Positions 20,214 to 29,695 are shown, counted from the stretch's first letter. The stretch is 64,000 nt of DNA from Verrucomicrobiales bacterium (GCA_015075445.1 JABTUJ010000023.1:79424-143423); one strand, 5' to 3'. Notes: generated by a model not told the origin, from the sequence alone. Numbers and translations are program-made.

Positions 20214-20266
20214 TCGCAGGCCGTCTCCTTGACCCCAGCGGGGCGCGACACTAGCCTTCATTCGCC

Positions 20267-20851
20267 ATGACGCCGCTGCTCGAACTACCCGCCATACGCC
20301 GGCGCCTGCATCCCATGACGGTGGAGACGTATCACCGGCTGGGGGAGATGGGGTTGCTGCGTGAGGACGTGGAACTTCTGCGCGGGTTCATCGTCACCAA
20401 GATGCCCAAGTCTCCCCTGCACGAGTTCGTGTCGCAGATGCTCATGAAACTCCTGCTCGGCCAGGTCCCGCCTGGGTTCGAGTTGCGGCGGGAGGCTCCG
20501 TTGTCCATCGGCACGTCAGAGCCGGAACCGGACTTCTCGGTGGTTCGGGGTGTCCCCGCGGACTGGCTGCAGGCCCATCCCACGACGGCCGCCCTGGTCA
20601 TCGAAGTCGCCGTCACCAGTGCCGAGCTGGACGAGGGCAAGGCGTCCGTCTACGCCGAGGCAGCCATTCCGGAATACTGGATCGTGCGCCCGGACCGGCG
20701 CGTGGTGATCGTCTATCGCGAGCCGACAGCGGACGGTTACCGCACGCGAGACGAGTTCTCGGACGAGACCACGCTCCGCTGTGCCGCGGTCCCCGAGCTG
20801 GTAGTGGCCATGGCTGCCATCCTCCCTCCGGCAAGGTCGGACCTCACTTGA
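20267..20851 (+). CDS. Uma2 family (DUF820) endonuclease-like protein
   Basis: A 194-residue protein with the PD-(D/E)XK-like fold of the Uma2 family. Visible motifs are MTVETYHRLGEMGLL (N-terminal), EDVELLRGFIVTKMPKSPLHE, EPEPDFSVVRG (about residue 85, likely metal-binding Asp), ALVIEVAVTSAELDEGKASVYAEAAIPEYW (Glu and Lys of the active site) and WIVRPDRRVVIVYREP. The family is very common in cyanobacteria and also occurs in Verrucomicrobiota and Planctomycetes, often in many copies. The biological role is unclear. Confidence 0.88.
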   Translation: MTPLLELPAIRRRLHPMTVETYHRLGEMGLLREDVELLRGFIVTKMPKSPLHEFVSQMLMKLLLGQVPPGFELRREAPLSIGTSEPEPDFSVVRGVPADWLQAHPTTAALVIEVAVTSAELDEGKASVYAEAAIPEYWIVRPDRRVVIVYREPTADGYRTRDEFSDETTLRCAAVPELVVAMAAILPPARSDLT

Positions 20852-20884
20852 ATTCACGCCGCCTTGACCTAATCTGCAACGCGC

Positions 20885-21331
20885 GTGGCTGAACCCTGGC
20901 AATTGGCATACAGGCAGCGCTCCTCCGCCTCGCCAAGTCGACCGTTGGCGGGCTGGAAGGGCGGCTGGCTGCGCTGGCTCGTGCTCGCCGGGTTCGCCTG
21001 GTACTTCGTCTACACGCCCCTCCACCTCCTGCTGGCCTGCCACGACGTCCATGCCGGGTCGCCGGCCGCGTGCCGCCAGCCGGCGGTGGATGAGCATTGC
21101 CAGCAGGCACACGGCGGCGACCATCAACCGCATTGTGTCGGCCACCATGTTCTCCCGTTGGCCGTCTACGCGCCTGCGACGGCGAAGGCGTGTGACCTCG
21201 TGCCCCCGGCTGCAACGCCCCCTCCGACTCCGCCCTGCGCGGCGCGATTCGGTCGCCATGTCGCGTGGTGCCACCTCCCGGCACGACCGCCGCCGGACCC
21301 AGCCCGGCCCCGCGCTCCGCCGCTCGCCTGA
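20885..21331 (+). CDS. Small Cys/His-rich membrane-anchored protein upstream of a metal efflux operon
   Basis: A 148-residue protein not recognised as a known family. The GTG at 20885 is the first start in frame. One hydrophobic helix (WLRWLVLAGFAWYFVYTPLH) is followed by a tail rich in Cys and His (LLLACHDVH, CRQPAVDEHCQQAHGGDHQP, HCVGHH) and then a proline-rich end. The Cys/His clusters and position before the RND genes suggest a periplasmic metal-binding or sensing role (inference). The proline/arginine-rich C-terminus lowers confidence that the whole frame is real. Confidence 0.5.
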   Translation: MAEPWQLAYRQRSSASPSRPLAGWKGGWLRWLVLAGFAWYFVYTPLHLLLACHDVHAGSPAACRQPAVDEHCQQAHGGDHQPHCVGHHVLPLAVYAPATAKACDLVPPAATPPPTPPCAARFGRHVAWCHLPARPPPDPARPRAPPLA

Positions 21332-21467
21332 TCCCCTCCCGCTTGGGACGCGCCGCCACGGAGGCGGTGGTGCCTGATGCCCGTATCCGCCTGCTGGTCT
21401 CGCAGGCGTCTTCGCTCGACCGAGAGCCGGGCTGGGTTTTTCCGAGACCGAATTCCCCCTTGTCTGA

Positions 21468-23093
21468 ATGGAACGCGATGTGATTTGGAAACCGGGACGA
21501 TGCCTGGCCCTCGGGCTAGTGGCGCTGGTGGCGGTCGGCTGTCGTCCGGCGAGCGAAGGCGCCGCCCGGCATGGTACCCAGGATGACCACGCGCACGAAC
21601 ACGGCGACGTGGACCGGACGGTGCAGGTCACGGTCTTTGACGACGCGCATGAGGTCTTTCTCGAACACCCGTTGGTGGTGGCGGCGACTCCCACGCCTTT
21701 CGTCGTGCACCTCACCGAGCTGGCCACCCGGGAACCGCGGCGCGCCGGACCACTGCGGTTCGCAGCACGGCAGGGACAGGAGACGTCGCTCGACCACGTC
21801 GAGCCCGCGCCGGCGCGCGCCGGGATCTACGAAGCTCTGCTCACCTTCCCACAGGCCGGCACCTGGACCATGGCATTGACGGTGCCCACCGACCAGGGCG
21901 AGCAACGCATCCCGCTGCCGGACCTCCGGGTACACGCTTCGACCCACGACGCCCAGCATGCTGTGGTTCCGGAACCGCCGGCGGGCATCGCCTTTCTCAA
22001 GGAACAGCAATGGCGGGTGCAGCTCGGCACCGAGGTGGTCCAGCCGCGTCGTCTGGTCGAGCACCTGCGGTTGCCAGCGCAGGTGGCGGCGCGACCGGGT
22101 GGCCGGGCCCAGGTGCGCACCCCGCTCCCCGGGTACCTGGTCTTGCCCCCCGAAGCCGCGATGCCGTTGGTGGGCGACGTCGTCGCGGCCGGGCAGGTCC
22201 TCGCCCGGCTTCAGCCGGCGTTGTCGGAGCTCGCGACGCGGCTCATCGAGGCCGAAGGCGAGGTGGCGCGGACGCGGCTTGAACGGGAGCAGGCGGAAGT
22301 GGCGTTCGAACGGATCGAGAAGCTGGCGCAGGCAGATGCCAAGTCGCCTCGTGAACTGCAGGAGGCGGCCTACGCCCTCAAGGCGGCGGAAGCCCGGCAT
22401 GCAGCGGCCCTGGCCCTGCAACGCACCTATCGCGAGGCAGACGCGGGTCAAGACAGCGCGGCTGGGGCCGCCGGCCTGCCGGCCATCGAGCTGCGTTCGC
22501 CCGTGGCGGGCAAGATCGTCGCGCAGTCGGACGCCGCCCTGGGCGAGCTGATCCCGGCCGAACAGATCGTCTTCACCGTGCTCGACGCGACGCGGGTGCT
22601 CGTGGAGGCGCACGTTCCCGAGGCGAGCCTCGATCGGCTCGGGGAGGCGAAGGCCGCGCGGTACGCGGTGCCCGGAACACCGGAACGACTGGTTCCCCTG
22701 ACCGCCGAAGGCGGGGGACGCCTGGTGTCGGCCGGGATGCCGATTGATCCGACGACGCGCACAGCTCGGCTGGTCTACGAGGTGGCGAACACGGACAACC
22801 GGCTGCGGGTGGGGCAGTCGCTTGACCTCTATGTGGAGACCGTGCGGGTGGAAGAGGCGCTGGCCGTTCCGGGCGAGGCCATCGTGGAGGAGGGCGGACG
22901 TCCGATCGCGTTTGTGCAGGTGGGCGCCGAGACGTTCGACAAGCGCGAGCTGAGGTTGGGCATTCGCGACGGTCCGTGGGTGCAGGTGCTGGCGGGCCTG
23001 GCGGCGGGTGACCGAGTGGTTACCCACGGGGCGTATGCGGTCCGGCTTGCGTCCGTCGCCGGCGCGCTGCCCGCGCACGGCTATGCGCATTAG
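21468..23093 (+). CDS. Heavy-metal RND efflux periplasmic adaptor (CzcB/CusB-like lipoprotein)
   Basis: A 541-residue membrane fusion protein linking the inner-membrane pump to the outer-membrane channel. The start at 21468 gives a lipoprotein signal (CLALGLVALVAVGC). A His-rich stretch (HGTQDDHAHEHGD) follows directly. The order is an N-terminal beta domain (about 45-170), lipoyl/barrel strands (RLPAQVAARPGGRAQVRTPL), a coiled-coil hairpin (ATRLIEAEGEVARTRLEREQ and on, about 265-330), a returning lipoyl half (ELRSPVAGKIVAQSDAALGE) and the C-terminal membrane-proximal domain (GDRVVTHGAYAVRL). The extra N-terminal domain and the His cluster favour metal cations over drugs. A repeat cluster lies between it and the pump gene. 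Confidence 0.92.
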   Translation: MERDVIWKPGRCLALGLVALVAVGCRPASEGAARHGTQDDHAHEHGDVDRTVQVTVFDDAHEVFLEHPLVVAATPTPFVVHLTELATREPRRAGPLRFAARQGQETSLDHVEPAPARAGIYEALLTFPQAGTWTMALTVPTDQGEQRIPLPDLRVHASTHDAQHAVVPEPPAGIAFLKEQQWRVQLGTEVVQPRRLVEHLRLPAQVAARPGGRAQVRTPLPGYLVLPPEAAMPLVGDVVAAGQVLARLQPALSELATRLIEAEGEVARTRLEREQAEVAFERIEKLAQADAKSPRELQEAAYALKAAEARHAAALALQRTYREADAGQDSAAGAAGLPAIELRSPVAGKIVAQSDAALGELIPAEQIVFTVLDATRVLVEAHVPEASLDRLGEAKAARYAVPGTPERLVPLTAEGGGRLVSAGMPIDPTTRTARLVYEVANTDNRLRVGQSLDLYVETVRVEEALAVPGEAIVEEGGRPIAFVQVGAETFDKRELRLGIRDGPWVQVLAGLAAGDRVVTHGAYAVRLASVAGALPAHGYAH

Positions 23094-23132
23094 CCCGGGT
23101 TTCTCCTGCTCGACATGAAACCGCGACCGACG

Positions 23133-23231
23133 GTAGGCGCCGACGTGAGGTGGCGGGTGGTATTGGTCCTGGCGCCAAAAGCCTCCACACGTCGGCGCCG
23201 ACGCCCGCAACGCCCTGACGTCGGCGCCTAC
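23133..23231. repeat. REP-like repeat cluster, locus B
   Basis: Three degenerate units: GTAGGCGCCGACGTGAGG at 23133-23150 in forward sense, then two reverse-sense units (CACACGTCGGCGCCGAC around 23187 and CTGACGTCGGCGCCTAC at 23215-23231). The facing arms could fold into a large hairpin within the efflux operon. Confidence 0.8.
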
Positions 23232-23298
23232 AGTGGGTAGGTGATTTCCAGGCTAAGCGCCAATCGGATCGCACGAAACCCGCCCGCTCCCAAGCATC

Positions 23299-26200
23299 AT
23301 GACGGATCGATTGATTCAGTTCGCGCTGCGCCACCGGGCGTTGGTGTTGGTGGCCGCGGCGTTGCTGTTGGTGTTGGGGACGCACACGGCCTGGCGGATG
23401 CCGGTGGATGTGTTTCCCGACCTCACAGCCCCCACGGTGGCCGTGATCACGGAGGCGCGCGGCATGGCCCCGTTGGAGGTGGAGACCACGGTGACGCTGC
23501 CGATCGAGTCGGCGTTGAACGGCGCCCCTGGGGTGCGGCGGGTGCGATCCTCGACCGCCGTGGGGATCTCGATTGTCTGGGTGGAGTTCGATTGGGGGAC
23601 AGACCCGTATCGCGCCCGACAGATCGTCGGGGAGAAGCTGCCCACCGTGGCCGCCACCCTGCCGCCCGAGGTCGAGGCGCCGCAGGTGATGCCGGAGACC
23701 TCGATCATGGGGGAGATCCTGTTCCTGGCGCTGACGTCCGACCGGCAGACGCCGACCGAGATGCACACGTGGGCGGACACGGTGCTGCGACGGCGGCTGC
23801 TGGCGGTGCCCGGGGTGGCCAACGTGACGCCCACCGGTGGCGGGGAACGCGAGTTCCAAGTGGTGCTTTCCCCCGCCCGCCTGGCCGCGCACGGCGTGGC
23901 CCTGGGCCAGGTGGTGGAGGCGTTGCAGGCCGCGAACGAGAACATTTCCGCCGGCTTCCTGAATGATCGGGGGTCCGAGTACCTCGTGACCGGCGTAGGC
24001 CGATTCCAGTCGCTGACGGACATCGGGGAGACGGTCGTGACGCTCCGCAACGGCGTGCCGACCCGACTCGCGGACCTGGGGGAGGTGCGGGTGGGGGAAT
24101 CGCCGCGTCGTGGGGAGGCCTGTGCCAACGGACAGCCGGCTGTGCTGCTGGGAGTGTCCAAGCAACCGGGCGCCAACCCCCTGGCCCTGACGCGGGCCCT
24201 GGATATCGTGCTGGACGAGCTGGAGCAGAGGATGCCCGAGGGCATGCGGCTCAACCGGCACGTGTTCCGGCAGGCGAACTTCATCGAGGTGGCCATCCGC
24301 AACGTGCAAACAGCGCTGCTCGAGGGCGTGGTGCTGGTCGTGGCAGTCGTGGCGCTCTTCCTGGCGAACACGCGCGCGTCGGCGATCACGGTCCTGGCGA
24401 TCCCGCTGTCGCTGGTGGCGGCCGTGCTCGTCCTCCAGGCGCTGGGACAGACGATCAACACCATGACGCTCGGGGGCATGGCGATCGCCATCGGCGCGCT
24501 GGTGGATGATGCGGTGATCGACGTCGAGAACGTGTTCCGCCGGCTGCGCCTGAACGCGCAGCTTCCCGAGGTGCAACGCCGGCCGTCGCTGGCTGTGGTG
24601 CTGGCCGCCAGCGTCGAGATCCGGCGCTCGATTGTCTTTGCCACGCTCATCATCGCGCTGGTCTTCACGCCGCTGTTCTTCCTCTCCGGCGTCGAGGGCC
24701 GGCTGCTCCGACCGTTGGGGGAAGCGTATCTGGTGGCGCTGCTGGCGTCGCTGGTGGTGGCCGTCACCGTCACGCCCGCCCTTTGTTCCCTGCTGCTCCC
24801 CGGCAGCCTCGCCGTGCGCCGCGGGGCCGAACCGCGGTTCGTGCACTGGCTCAAGGCCCGCTATGCCCGCCTGCTGGAACCTGCGTTGAACCACCCCTGG
24901 CGGGTCACGTTGCCGGCGGTGGCGCTCCTGGTGATCGCCCTGGGCACCACCCCCTTCCTGGGTCGCTCGTTCCTGCCCGAGTTCAACGAAGGCTCGCTGA
25001 CGCTGACTGCCAATACGCTGCCCGGTACTGCGTTGCCCGAATCGGCCCGACTCGCGCACCTGGTGGATGAAGCGCTGCTCCGGCACCCGGAGGTGGTGAA
25101 CGTGGGGCGTCGCACCGGTCGCGCGGAGCTGGACGAACATTCGCTCGGCGTGGAGGCCTCGGAGATCGAGGTGTCGCTGCGAATGAAGGACCGCAGCAAG
25201 GCGGAGTTTCTGGCGGCACTGCGGGAGGATCTGGCCGGCATTCCCGGCTTGAGCATCAGCATCGGACAGCCGATCTCCCATCGCATCGACCACATGTTGT
25301 CCGGCACGCGTTCGAGCATCGCCGTGAAGCTGTTCGGGCCCGACCTCGCGGGACTGCGGACGCTGGGCGAGGAAGTTCGCCAGGCGATGAGCACCGTGCG
25401 GGGCGTGGTGGACTTGAGCGTCGAGCCGCAGGTCGACGTCCCGGTGCTGCGGGTGCAGTTTGACCGGCCGGCGCTCGCGCGGCACGGGCTGCAGGTGCGC
25501 GAGGTGGACAGCGCGCTGCAGGCGGCCATCCAGGGGTTGCCGGTGGGTTCCGTGTTCGAAGGCCAGAACTCCTTTCCGCTCGTGGTCCGGTTGGCGGATC
25601 CGGCGCTGCCCGGCTCTGGACCTCTCCCACCGCCCTGGGATCCCGAAACGCTCGGGGAATTGCTGGTGGACACGCCGGCCGGGGCCAGGGTGCCCTTGCG
25701 CACGCTGGCCCACGTGGTCAAGGACACCGGGCCGAACACGATCAGCCGCGAGCAGGTGGAGCGGAAGCTCGTGGTGTCAGCCAACGTGGCCGGACGGGAT
25801 CTCACCTCGGTGGTGCGCGAGATCCAGCAGCGCGTGGGCCCGCTGGTGGCATCGCACGCCGGCTACCGCGTGGATTACGGGGGCCAGTTCGAAAGCGCCG
25901 GCGAAGCGGGCCGGGTTCTGCTCCTCCTCGGCATCGCGGTCGTCGTGGGCATCGCCCTGCTGCTGCACCTGGCTTTCGGGTCCGTCCGGGACGCCCTCCT
26001 CGTGATGCTGAATCTGCCGCTGGCCCTCATCGGCGGGGTGGCGGGCGTGTTCGTGAGCGGCGGGGTGTTGAGTGTGGCTTCCCTGATCGGCTTCATCACG
26101 GTGTTTGGCATCGCCACCCGCAACGGCATCATGCTCGTCTCCCACATCCGCCATCTGCAGGAGCAGGAAGGGCTGACGGAGCTGCGCGCCGCGGTGCTGC

Positions 26201-26433
26201 GGGGTGCCCTCGAGCGGTTGGCGCCGATTCTCATGACGGCCCTCGCGGCGGGGCTGGCCCTGATCCCGCTGGCCCTCGCGGGCGGCCGGCCGGGCAACGA
26301 GATTCAGACGCCGATGGCCATCGTCATCCTGTTCGGGCTGCTCAGCTCGATGCTTTTGAACATGGTGGTGGTACCGGCCCTGTACCTGCGGTTCGGCCGG
26401 CCGGCTGAACCACCGCAGCGACTTGACCTATGA
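23299..26433 (+). CDS. Heavy-metal efflux RND pump (CzcA/CusA family)
   Basis: A 1044-residue inner-membrane proton antiporter expelling metal ions through a tripartite complex. The family layout is complete: TM1 (LVLVAAALLLVLGTHTAWRM), MPVDVFPDLTAPTV, the porter domain, TMs 2-6 with GALVDDAVIDVENVFRRLR (TM4, the DD proton-relay pair, about 400), a second half starting with HPWRVTLPAVALLVIALGTT, and the closing TMs with GFITVFGIATRNGIMLVSHI. The MPVD and DVEN motifs are typical of the heavy-metal subclass. Cu/Ag versus Zn/Co/Cd specificity cannot be told. It overlaps the next gene by 4 bases. Confidence 0.95.
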   Translation: MTDRLIQFALRHRALVLVAAALLLVLGTHTAWRMPVDVFPDLTAPTVAVITEARGMAPLEVETTVTLPIESALNGAPGVRRVRSSTAVGISIVWVEFDWGTDPYRARQIVGEKLPTVAATLPPEVEAPQVMPETSIMGEILFLALTSDRQTPTEMHTWADTVLRRRLLAVPGVANVTPTGGGEREFQVVLSPARLAAHGVALGQVVEALQAANENISAGFLNDRGSEYLVTGVGRFQSLTDIGETVVTLRNGVPTRLADLGEVRVGESPRRGEACANGQPAVLLGVSKQPGANPLALTRALDIVLDELEQRMPEGMRLNRHVFRQANFIEVAIRNVQTALLEGVVLVVAVVALFLANTRASAITVLAIPLSLVAAVLVLQALGQTINTMTLGGMAIAIGALVDDAVIDVENVFRRLRLNAQLPEVQRRPSLAVVLAASVEIRRSIVFATLIIALVFTPLFFLSGVEGRLLRPLGEAYLVALLASLVVAVTVTPALCSLLLPGSLAVRRGAEPRFVHWLKARYARLLEPALNHPWRVTLPAVALLVIALGTTPFLGRSFLPEFNEGSLTLTANTLPGTALPESARLAHLVDEALLRHPEVVNVGRRTGRAELDEHSLGVEASEIEVSLRMKDRSKAEFLAALREDLAGIPGLSISIGQPISHRIDHMLSGTRSSIAVKLFGPDLAGLRTLGEEVRQAMSTVRGVVDLSVEPQVDVPVLRVQFDRPALARHGLQVREVDSALQAAIQGLPVGSVFEGQNSFPLVVRLADPALPGSGPLPPPWDPETLGELLVDTPAGARVPLRTLAHVVKDTGPNTISREQVERKLVVSANVAGRDLTSVVREIQQRVGPLVASHAGYRVDYGGQFESAGEAGRVLLLLGIAVVVGIALLLHLAFGSVRDALLVMLNLPLALIGGVAGVFVSGGVLSVASLIGFITVFGIATRNGIMLVSHIRHLQEQEGLTELRAAVLRGALERLAPILMTALAAGLALIPLALAGGRPGNEIQTPMAIVILFGLLSSMLLNMVVVPALYLRFGRPAEPPQRLDL

Positions 26434-27698
26434 AACGGCTGTTCCTCACGTTTGGGTGTGCCTTGGTGTTGGGCAGCGCCGGCGGTTCGGCCGCCAGCCC
26501 GGAAGCCTTGCGCCCAACCCCGGAGCCGCTCGAGAACCTCACCCTCGAGCAAGCTTTGGCACTGGCGGACCAACTTCATCCAGAACTTGCCGAAGCCCGG
26601 GCGGCCATCGAAGCAGCCGAAGGACGCGCCCGACAGGCCGGGGCGTTTCCCAACCCCGAGGCGATTGTCGGGGCCCAACAGCTTCCGTTGCGGTCCAACG
26701 CGGCCAACGAGCGCGAGTACGTGGCCGGCGTGGCCCAAAGCGTGCCGCTGGGCCGGCGCTTGGCCCGCGCCCGCGAGGTGGAACTGCTCGAGCGCGAGGT
26801 CCGCACCCGCGGGCTCGAGGTGAGGCACCGCGAGATCCGGCAGCGGGTCCACAGCGCCTTCGCCACCGCCCTTTACCAGGAACAGGCCTGGCAGGTCCAA
26901 GACGACCTACGCCGAATCGCCAGGCAGGCGGTGACCACCACCCGGGTTCGCCGCGAGCACGGGGACGCGGTCGCCGAAGACCTGGCCCGGGTCGAACTCG
27001 AACAGGCCCGGGTCGAGGCCGATTGGCAACGCGCCGGTTGGCTGCGCCGCGAGGCCATGCTCGCCCTCGCCACCGCGTTGGGCGACGCGACCCTCCCCGT
27101 GCACTCGCTGGCCGGCAACCTGGAAGCCGCGTTTGAGATTCCCACGCTCGAAGGGTTGGCCGCCCATCTGGCGGAGCCGCCCGAGGTCGCGCTGGCCGAA
27201 GCCGACGTCCGGACCCGGCAGGCGCGCCTGGCGCTGGCGCAGGTGGAACGGATTCCCGACGTGAAGGTCGAAGTGCTCTATCACCGCCTCGAGGCGAGCG
27301 GTGCCGACACCCTCGATGTCGGGCTGAGCATTCCGTTGCCGCTCTTCCAGCGCAACCAGGGCCGGCTCCGCGAGGCCCAGGCCGAGCTGACGGCCGCGGA
27401 AGCGCGCGTGCGCCTGACCCAAAGCGAAGCGGCCGCGCGCCAGCAGACCGCGCAGCTCCGACTCGACGCCGCCCTGGCCCTCTGCCGTCTGTACCGCACG
27501 GAGATCCTCCCACGCGAGGACACCGTGTTGCGCGCCGCCGAAGCGCGCTATGCGGCGGGTGACATCAGCCTCCCTGAGCTGCTCCCGGTCCGCCGTGAGC
27601 GGGCCGCGGTACAATTGAGCTACCTGGAATCGCTGCGGGACGTCCTGCAGGCGTGGGCAGCGGCCCGGCGGGCGTTCGGTCCCGGCCCGACCCGCTAG
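26430..27698 (+). CDS. TolC-family outer membrane efflux protein (CzcC-like)
   Basis: A 422-residue outer-membrane channel. ATG 26430 overlaps the pump stop (ATGA), so translation is coupled. The signal peptide is MKRLFLTFGCALVLGSAGGS. The rest is long amphipathic helices with the duplicated TolC pattern: LEQALALADQLHPELAEARA... (about 35-60), GVAQSVPLGRRLARAREVEL, and in the second half VGLSIPLPLFQRNQGRLREA and AEARYAAGDISLPELLPVRR. The gene order adaptor-pump-channel differs from the common CBA order. Confidence 0.92.
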   Translation: MKRLFLTFGCALVLGSAGGSAASPEALRPTPEPLENLTLEQALALADQLHPELAEARAAIEAAEGRARQAGAFPNPEAIVGAQQLPLRSNAANEREYVAGVAQSVPLGRRLARAREVELLEREVRTRGLEVRHREIRQRVHSAFATALYQEQAWQVQDDLRRIARQAVTTTRVRREHGDAVAEDLARVELEQARVEADWQRAGWLRREAMLALATALGDATLPVHSLAGNLEAAFEIPTLEGLAAHLAEPPEVALAEADVRTRQARLALAQVERIPDVKVEVLYHRLEASGADTLDVGLSIPLPLFQRNQGRLREAQAELTAAEARVRLTQSEAAARQQTAQLRLDAALALCRLYRTEILPREDTVLRAAEARYAAGDISLPELLPVRRERAAVQLSYLESLRDVLQAWAAARRAFGPGPTR

Positions 27699-27746
27699 GC
27701 GCTGGCCGGCTCGACAGCCGAGGGCCGGGTTTGTCACAGTCCGCGC

Positions 27747-28355
27747 GTGGGCGTCTCGCCGCGTCAGTTCGAGGAAATGCAGCAGCGACTCCGCGGGCCG
27801 CGTCGGGCGCCGGCGGCGGTGCTGGAACCGACCGTGACCGGGCGGCCATCAGCGGCGGCGGTGTTGCTGGGGGTGGATCCATCGCTGCGCGGTACGGGCT
27901 ACGGCGTGATTCAGACCAACCGCGGCGGACCACGGTGGCTGGCTCACGGTGTGGTGCGGTGTCCCGCGGGCTGGGACCGGTCGCGGTGCCTGCTCGAGAT
28001 CGCCACGGTCCTGCGGGCGGTGGTGCAGGCGCAACGGCCGACGGTCTGTGTGATTGAAAGCCTGTTCTATGCCCAGAACTACCAGACGGCGCTGATCATG
28101 GGCGAGGCGCGCGGGGCATGTTTGGTGGCGGTGGCCGAGGCGGGGCTCACGGTCTACGAGTTGGCGCCGCGCCGGGTGAAGCAGGCGATCGTCGGCTACG
28201 GGGCCGCGCAGAAGGAAGCCGTGGCGCGGATGGTGCAACGGCGGTTGGGTCTGGCCGAGCCGCCACCAGGGGACGCGGCCGACGCGCTGGCGCTGGCGCT
28301 GGCCTACGCCCAGGAACAGGGGCGGTACGTGCTGTCGGTGCCCAAACGAATCTGA
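27747..28355 (+). CDS. ruvC: Holliday junction resolvase RuvC
   Basis: A 202-residue endonuclease that cuts Holliday junctions in recombination repair. Motifs are LLGVDPSLRGTGYGVI (catalytic Asp, about 44), VCVIESLFYAQNYQTALIMG (catalytic Glu, about 105), LAPRRVKQAIVGYGAAQKEA, and PPGDAADALALALAY (the last acidic pair). The start is uncertain: GTG 27747 adds about 38 residues before the RNase H-like core. ruvA follows two bases later, as an operon. Confidence 0.95.
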   Translation: MGVSPRQFEEMQQRLRGPRRAPAAVLEPTVTGRPSAAAVLLGVDPSLRGTGYGVIQTNRGGPRWLAHGVVRCPAGWDRSRCLLEIATVLRAVVQAQRPTVCVIESLFYAQNYQTALIMGEARGACLVAVAEAGLTVYELAPRRVKQAIVGYGAAQKEAVARMVQRRLGLAEPPPGDAADALALALAYAQEQGRYVLSVPKRI

Positions 28356-28357
28356 GC

Positions 28358-28957
28358 ATGATCGCCTTTCTCGAAGGACAGTTGGTCGAGGCCTTGCCGA
28401 CCCAGGTGGTGGTGGAGGTCCAGGGGGTGGGTTATGAGGTGTTCATTCCGCTGTCCTCGTTCGACAAGCTGCCGGCGCCCGGCCAGCGGGTGCGGGTGCT
28501 CACCCACTTGGCGGTGCGCGAAGACGCCCATGTGCTTTACGGGTTCGCGACGGCCGCCGAGCGGAACCTATTCCGCCTGCTGATCAACACCGTCAACGGC
28601 GTCGGGCCGAAGCTGGCACTCAACATCCTGAGTGGGATGACTCCGACCGCTTTCCGCGGGGCCGTCGCGGCCGGGGATGTGAAGGCTCTCTCGCGGATCT
28701 CGGGGGTGGGCAAGAAGATGGCTGAGCGCCTGGTGGTCGAGCTCAAGGACAAGGTGGGAGCCGCCGGGGCGTGGGAGGCGAGCAGTGAACAACGCGCCGT
28801 GTCGGAGGCGGACCAGCGGATCCACGACGCAGTGCTGGCGCTGGTCGCGCTGGACTTCAAACCGGCCGAGGCACACGACGCGGTGCGGGCGGCCCAGGCG
28901 ATGCTCGGGGAAACCGCCACCGTCGAGGCCCTGGTCCGGGCCGCGCTCAAACGCTGA
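28358..28957 (+). CDS. ruvA: Holliday junction branch migration protein RuvA
   Basis: A 199-residue DNA-binding subunit of the RuvAB branch-migration motor. The ATG at 28358 gives MIAFLEGQLVEALPTQVVVE, the standard OB-fold start. LLINTVNGVGPKLALNILSG and ALSRISGVGKKMAERLVVEL are the two helix-hairpin-helix motifs (about 75-125). The C-terminal domain III (VLALVALDFKPAEAHDAVRA) binds RuvB. ruvB is not in the window. Confidence 0.96.
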   Translation: MIAFLEGQLVEALPTQVVVEVQGVGYEVFIPLSSFDKLPAPGQRVRVLTHLAVREDAHVLYGFATAAERNLFRLLINTVNGVGPKLALNILSGMTPTAFRGAVAAGDVKALSRISGVGKKMAERLVVELKDKVGAAGAWEASSEQRAVSEADQRIHDAVLALVALDFKPAEAHDAVRAAQAMLGETATVEALVRAALKR

Positions 28958-28961
28958 TCCC

Positions 28962-29695
28962 ATGGCCGATGAAACTCCCCAAGTCCGGGAACGGCCGCGC
29001 CGGCGCTCCGGTCGCGTCGTGCCGAACCACGTAACCCTGGGCGGCCGCGTCATTGCGCGCGTGGTCTGGACGCTCGTGCGGGGAGTGGACGCCACGTTGC
29101 GTTATCGGCTGGACGACCCCACGAACGCGCTGGCCACCGTCCGGCAGGGTCCGGCGATCTTCACCATCTGGCACAACCGCCTGGCCCTCTGCCTCCGGGT
29201 CTATGAACGGTACATCCGCCGCCCGCAACCCACCCGGCGCATGGCGGCGTTGGTCAGCGCCAGTCGGGATGGCGCCCGGTTGGCGCGAGTCCTCGAGCTG
29301 GCCGGGGTGCAGCCCGTGCGGGGCTCGACGAGCCGACGGGGTGCGCAAGGGTTGCTCGAGCTGGTTTCTTGGGGCGAACGCGGCCTCGACCTGGCGCTAA
29401 CGCCCGATGGGCCGCGCGGGCCGCGCTACGTCGCGCAGAGCGCGTGATCGATGGGCCGCGGTGGCTGGCTTTCCGATTGTGCTGGTATTACGACCTCTCG
29501 CGGTGTTGGACCGCGCCCAGTTGGGATGGGTTTCTGGTGCCGCTGCCGTTGACGCGCTGCGTGGTCAGGTTTGGCGAGCCGTTGCGGGTACCTCGCGGGG
29601 TCGCGGACGCCGAACGCGAAGACGCCCGCCGCGAGCTCGAGCGACGGCTGCTGGCGCTGACGGACCAGCCGCAAGGACCCACCCGCCACGGATGA
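28962..29695 (+). pseudogene. DUF374 lysophospholipid acyltransferase-like gene, frameshifted
   Basis: An ATG at 28962, 4 bp after ruvA, opens a frame with DUF374 (lipid A/lysophospholipid acyltransferase-like) features: GPAIFTIWHNRLALCLRVYE (HX-type motif), ALVSASRDGARLARVLE, GVQPVRGSTSRRGAQGLLEL, ALTPDGPRGPRYVAQS. It stops early at 29447. The rest of the family sequence continues in other frames: AAVAGFPIVLV in one and then YYDLSRCWTAPSWDGFLVPL, TRCVVRFGEPLRVPRG in another, ending at 29695. At least two, and probably three, small indels lie in 29440-29490. The conserved residues survive across frames, which favours sequencing error or very recent damage. Confidence 0.8.

Noticed and set aside
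23020..25713. 897-codon reverse frame opposite the RND pump
   Set aside because: Antisense shadow in GC-rich DNA, rich in Arg/His/Gln, with no known domain.
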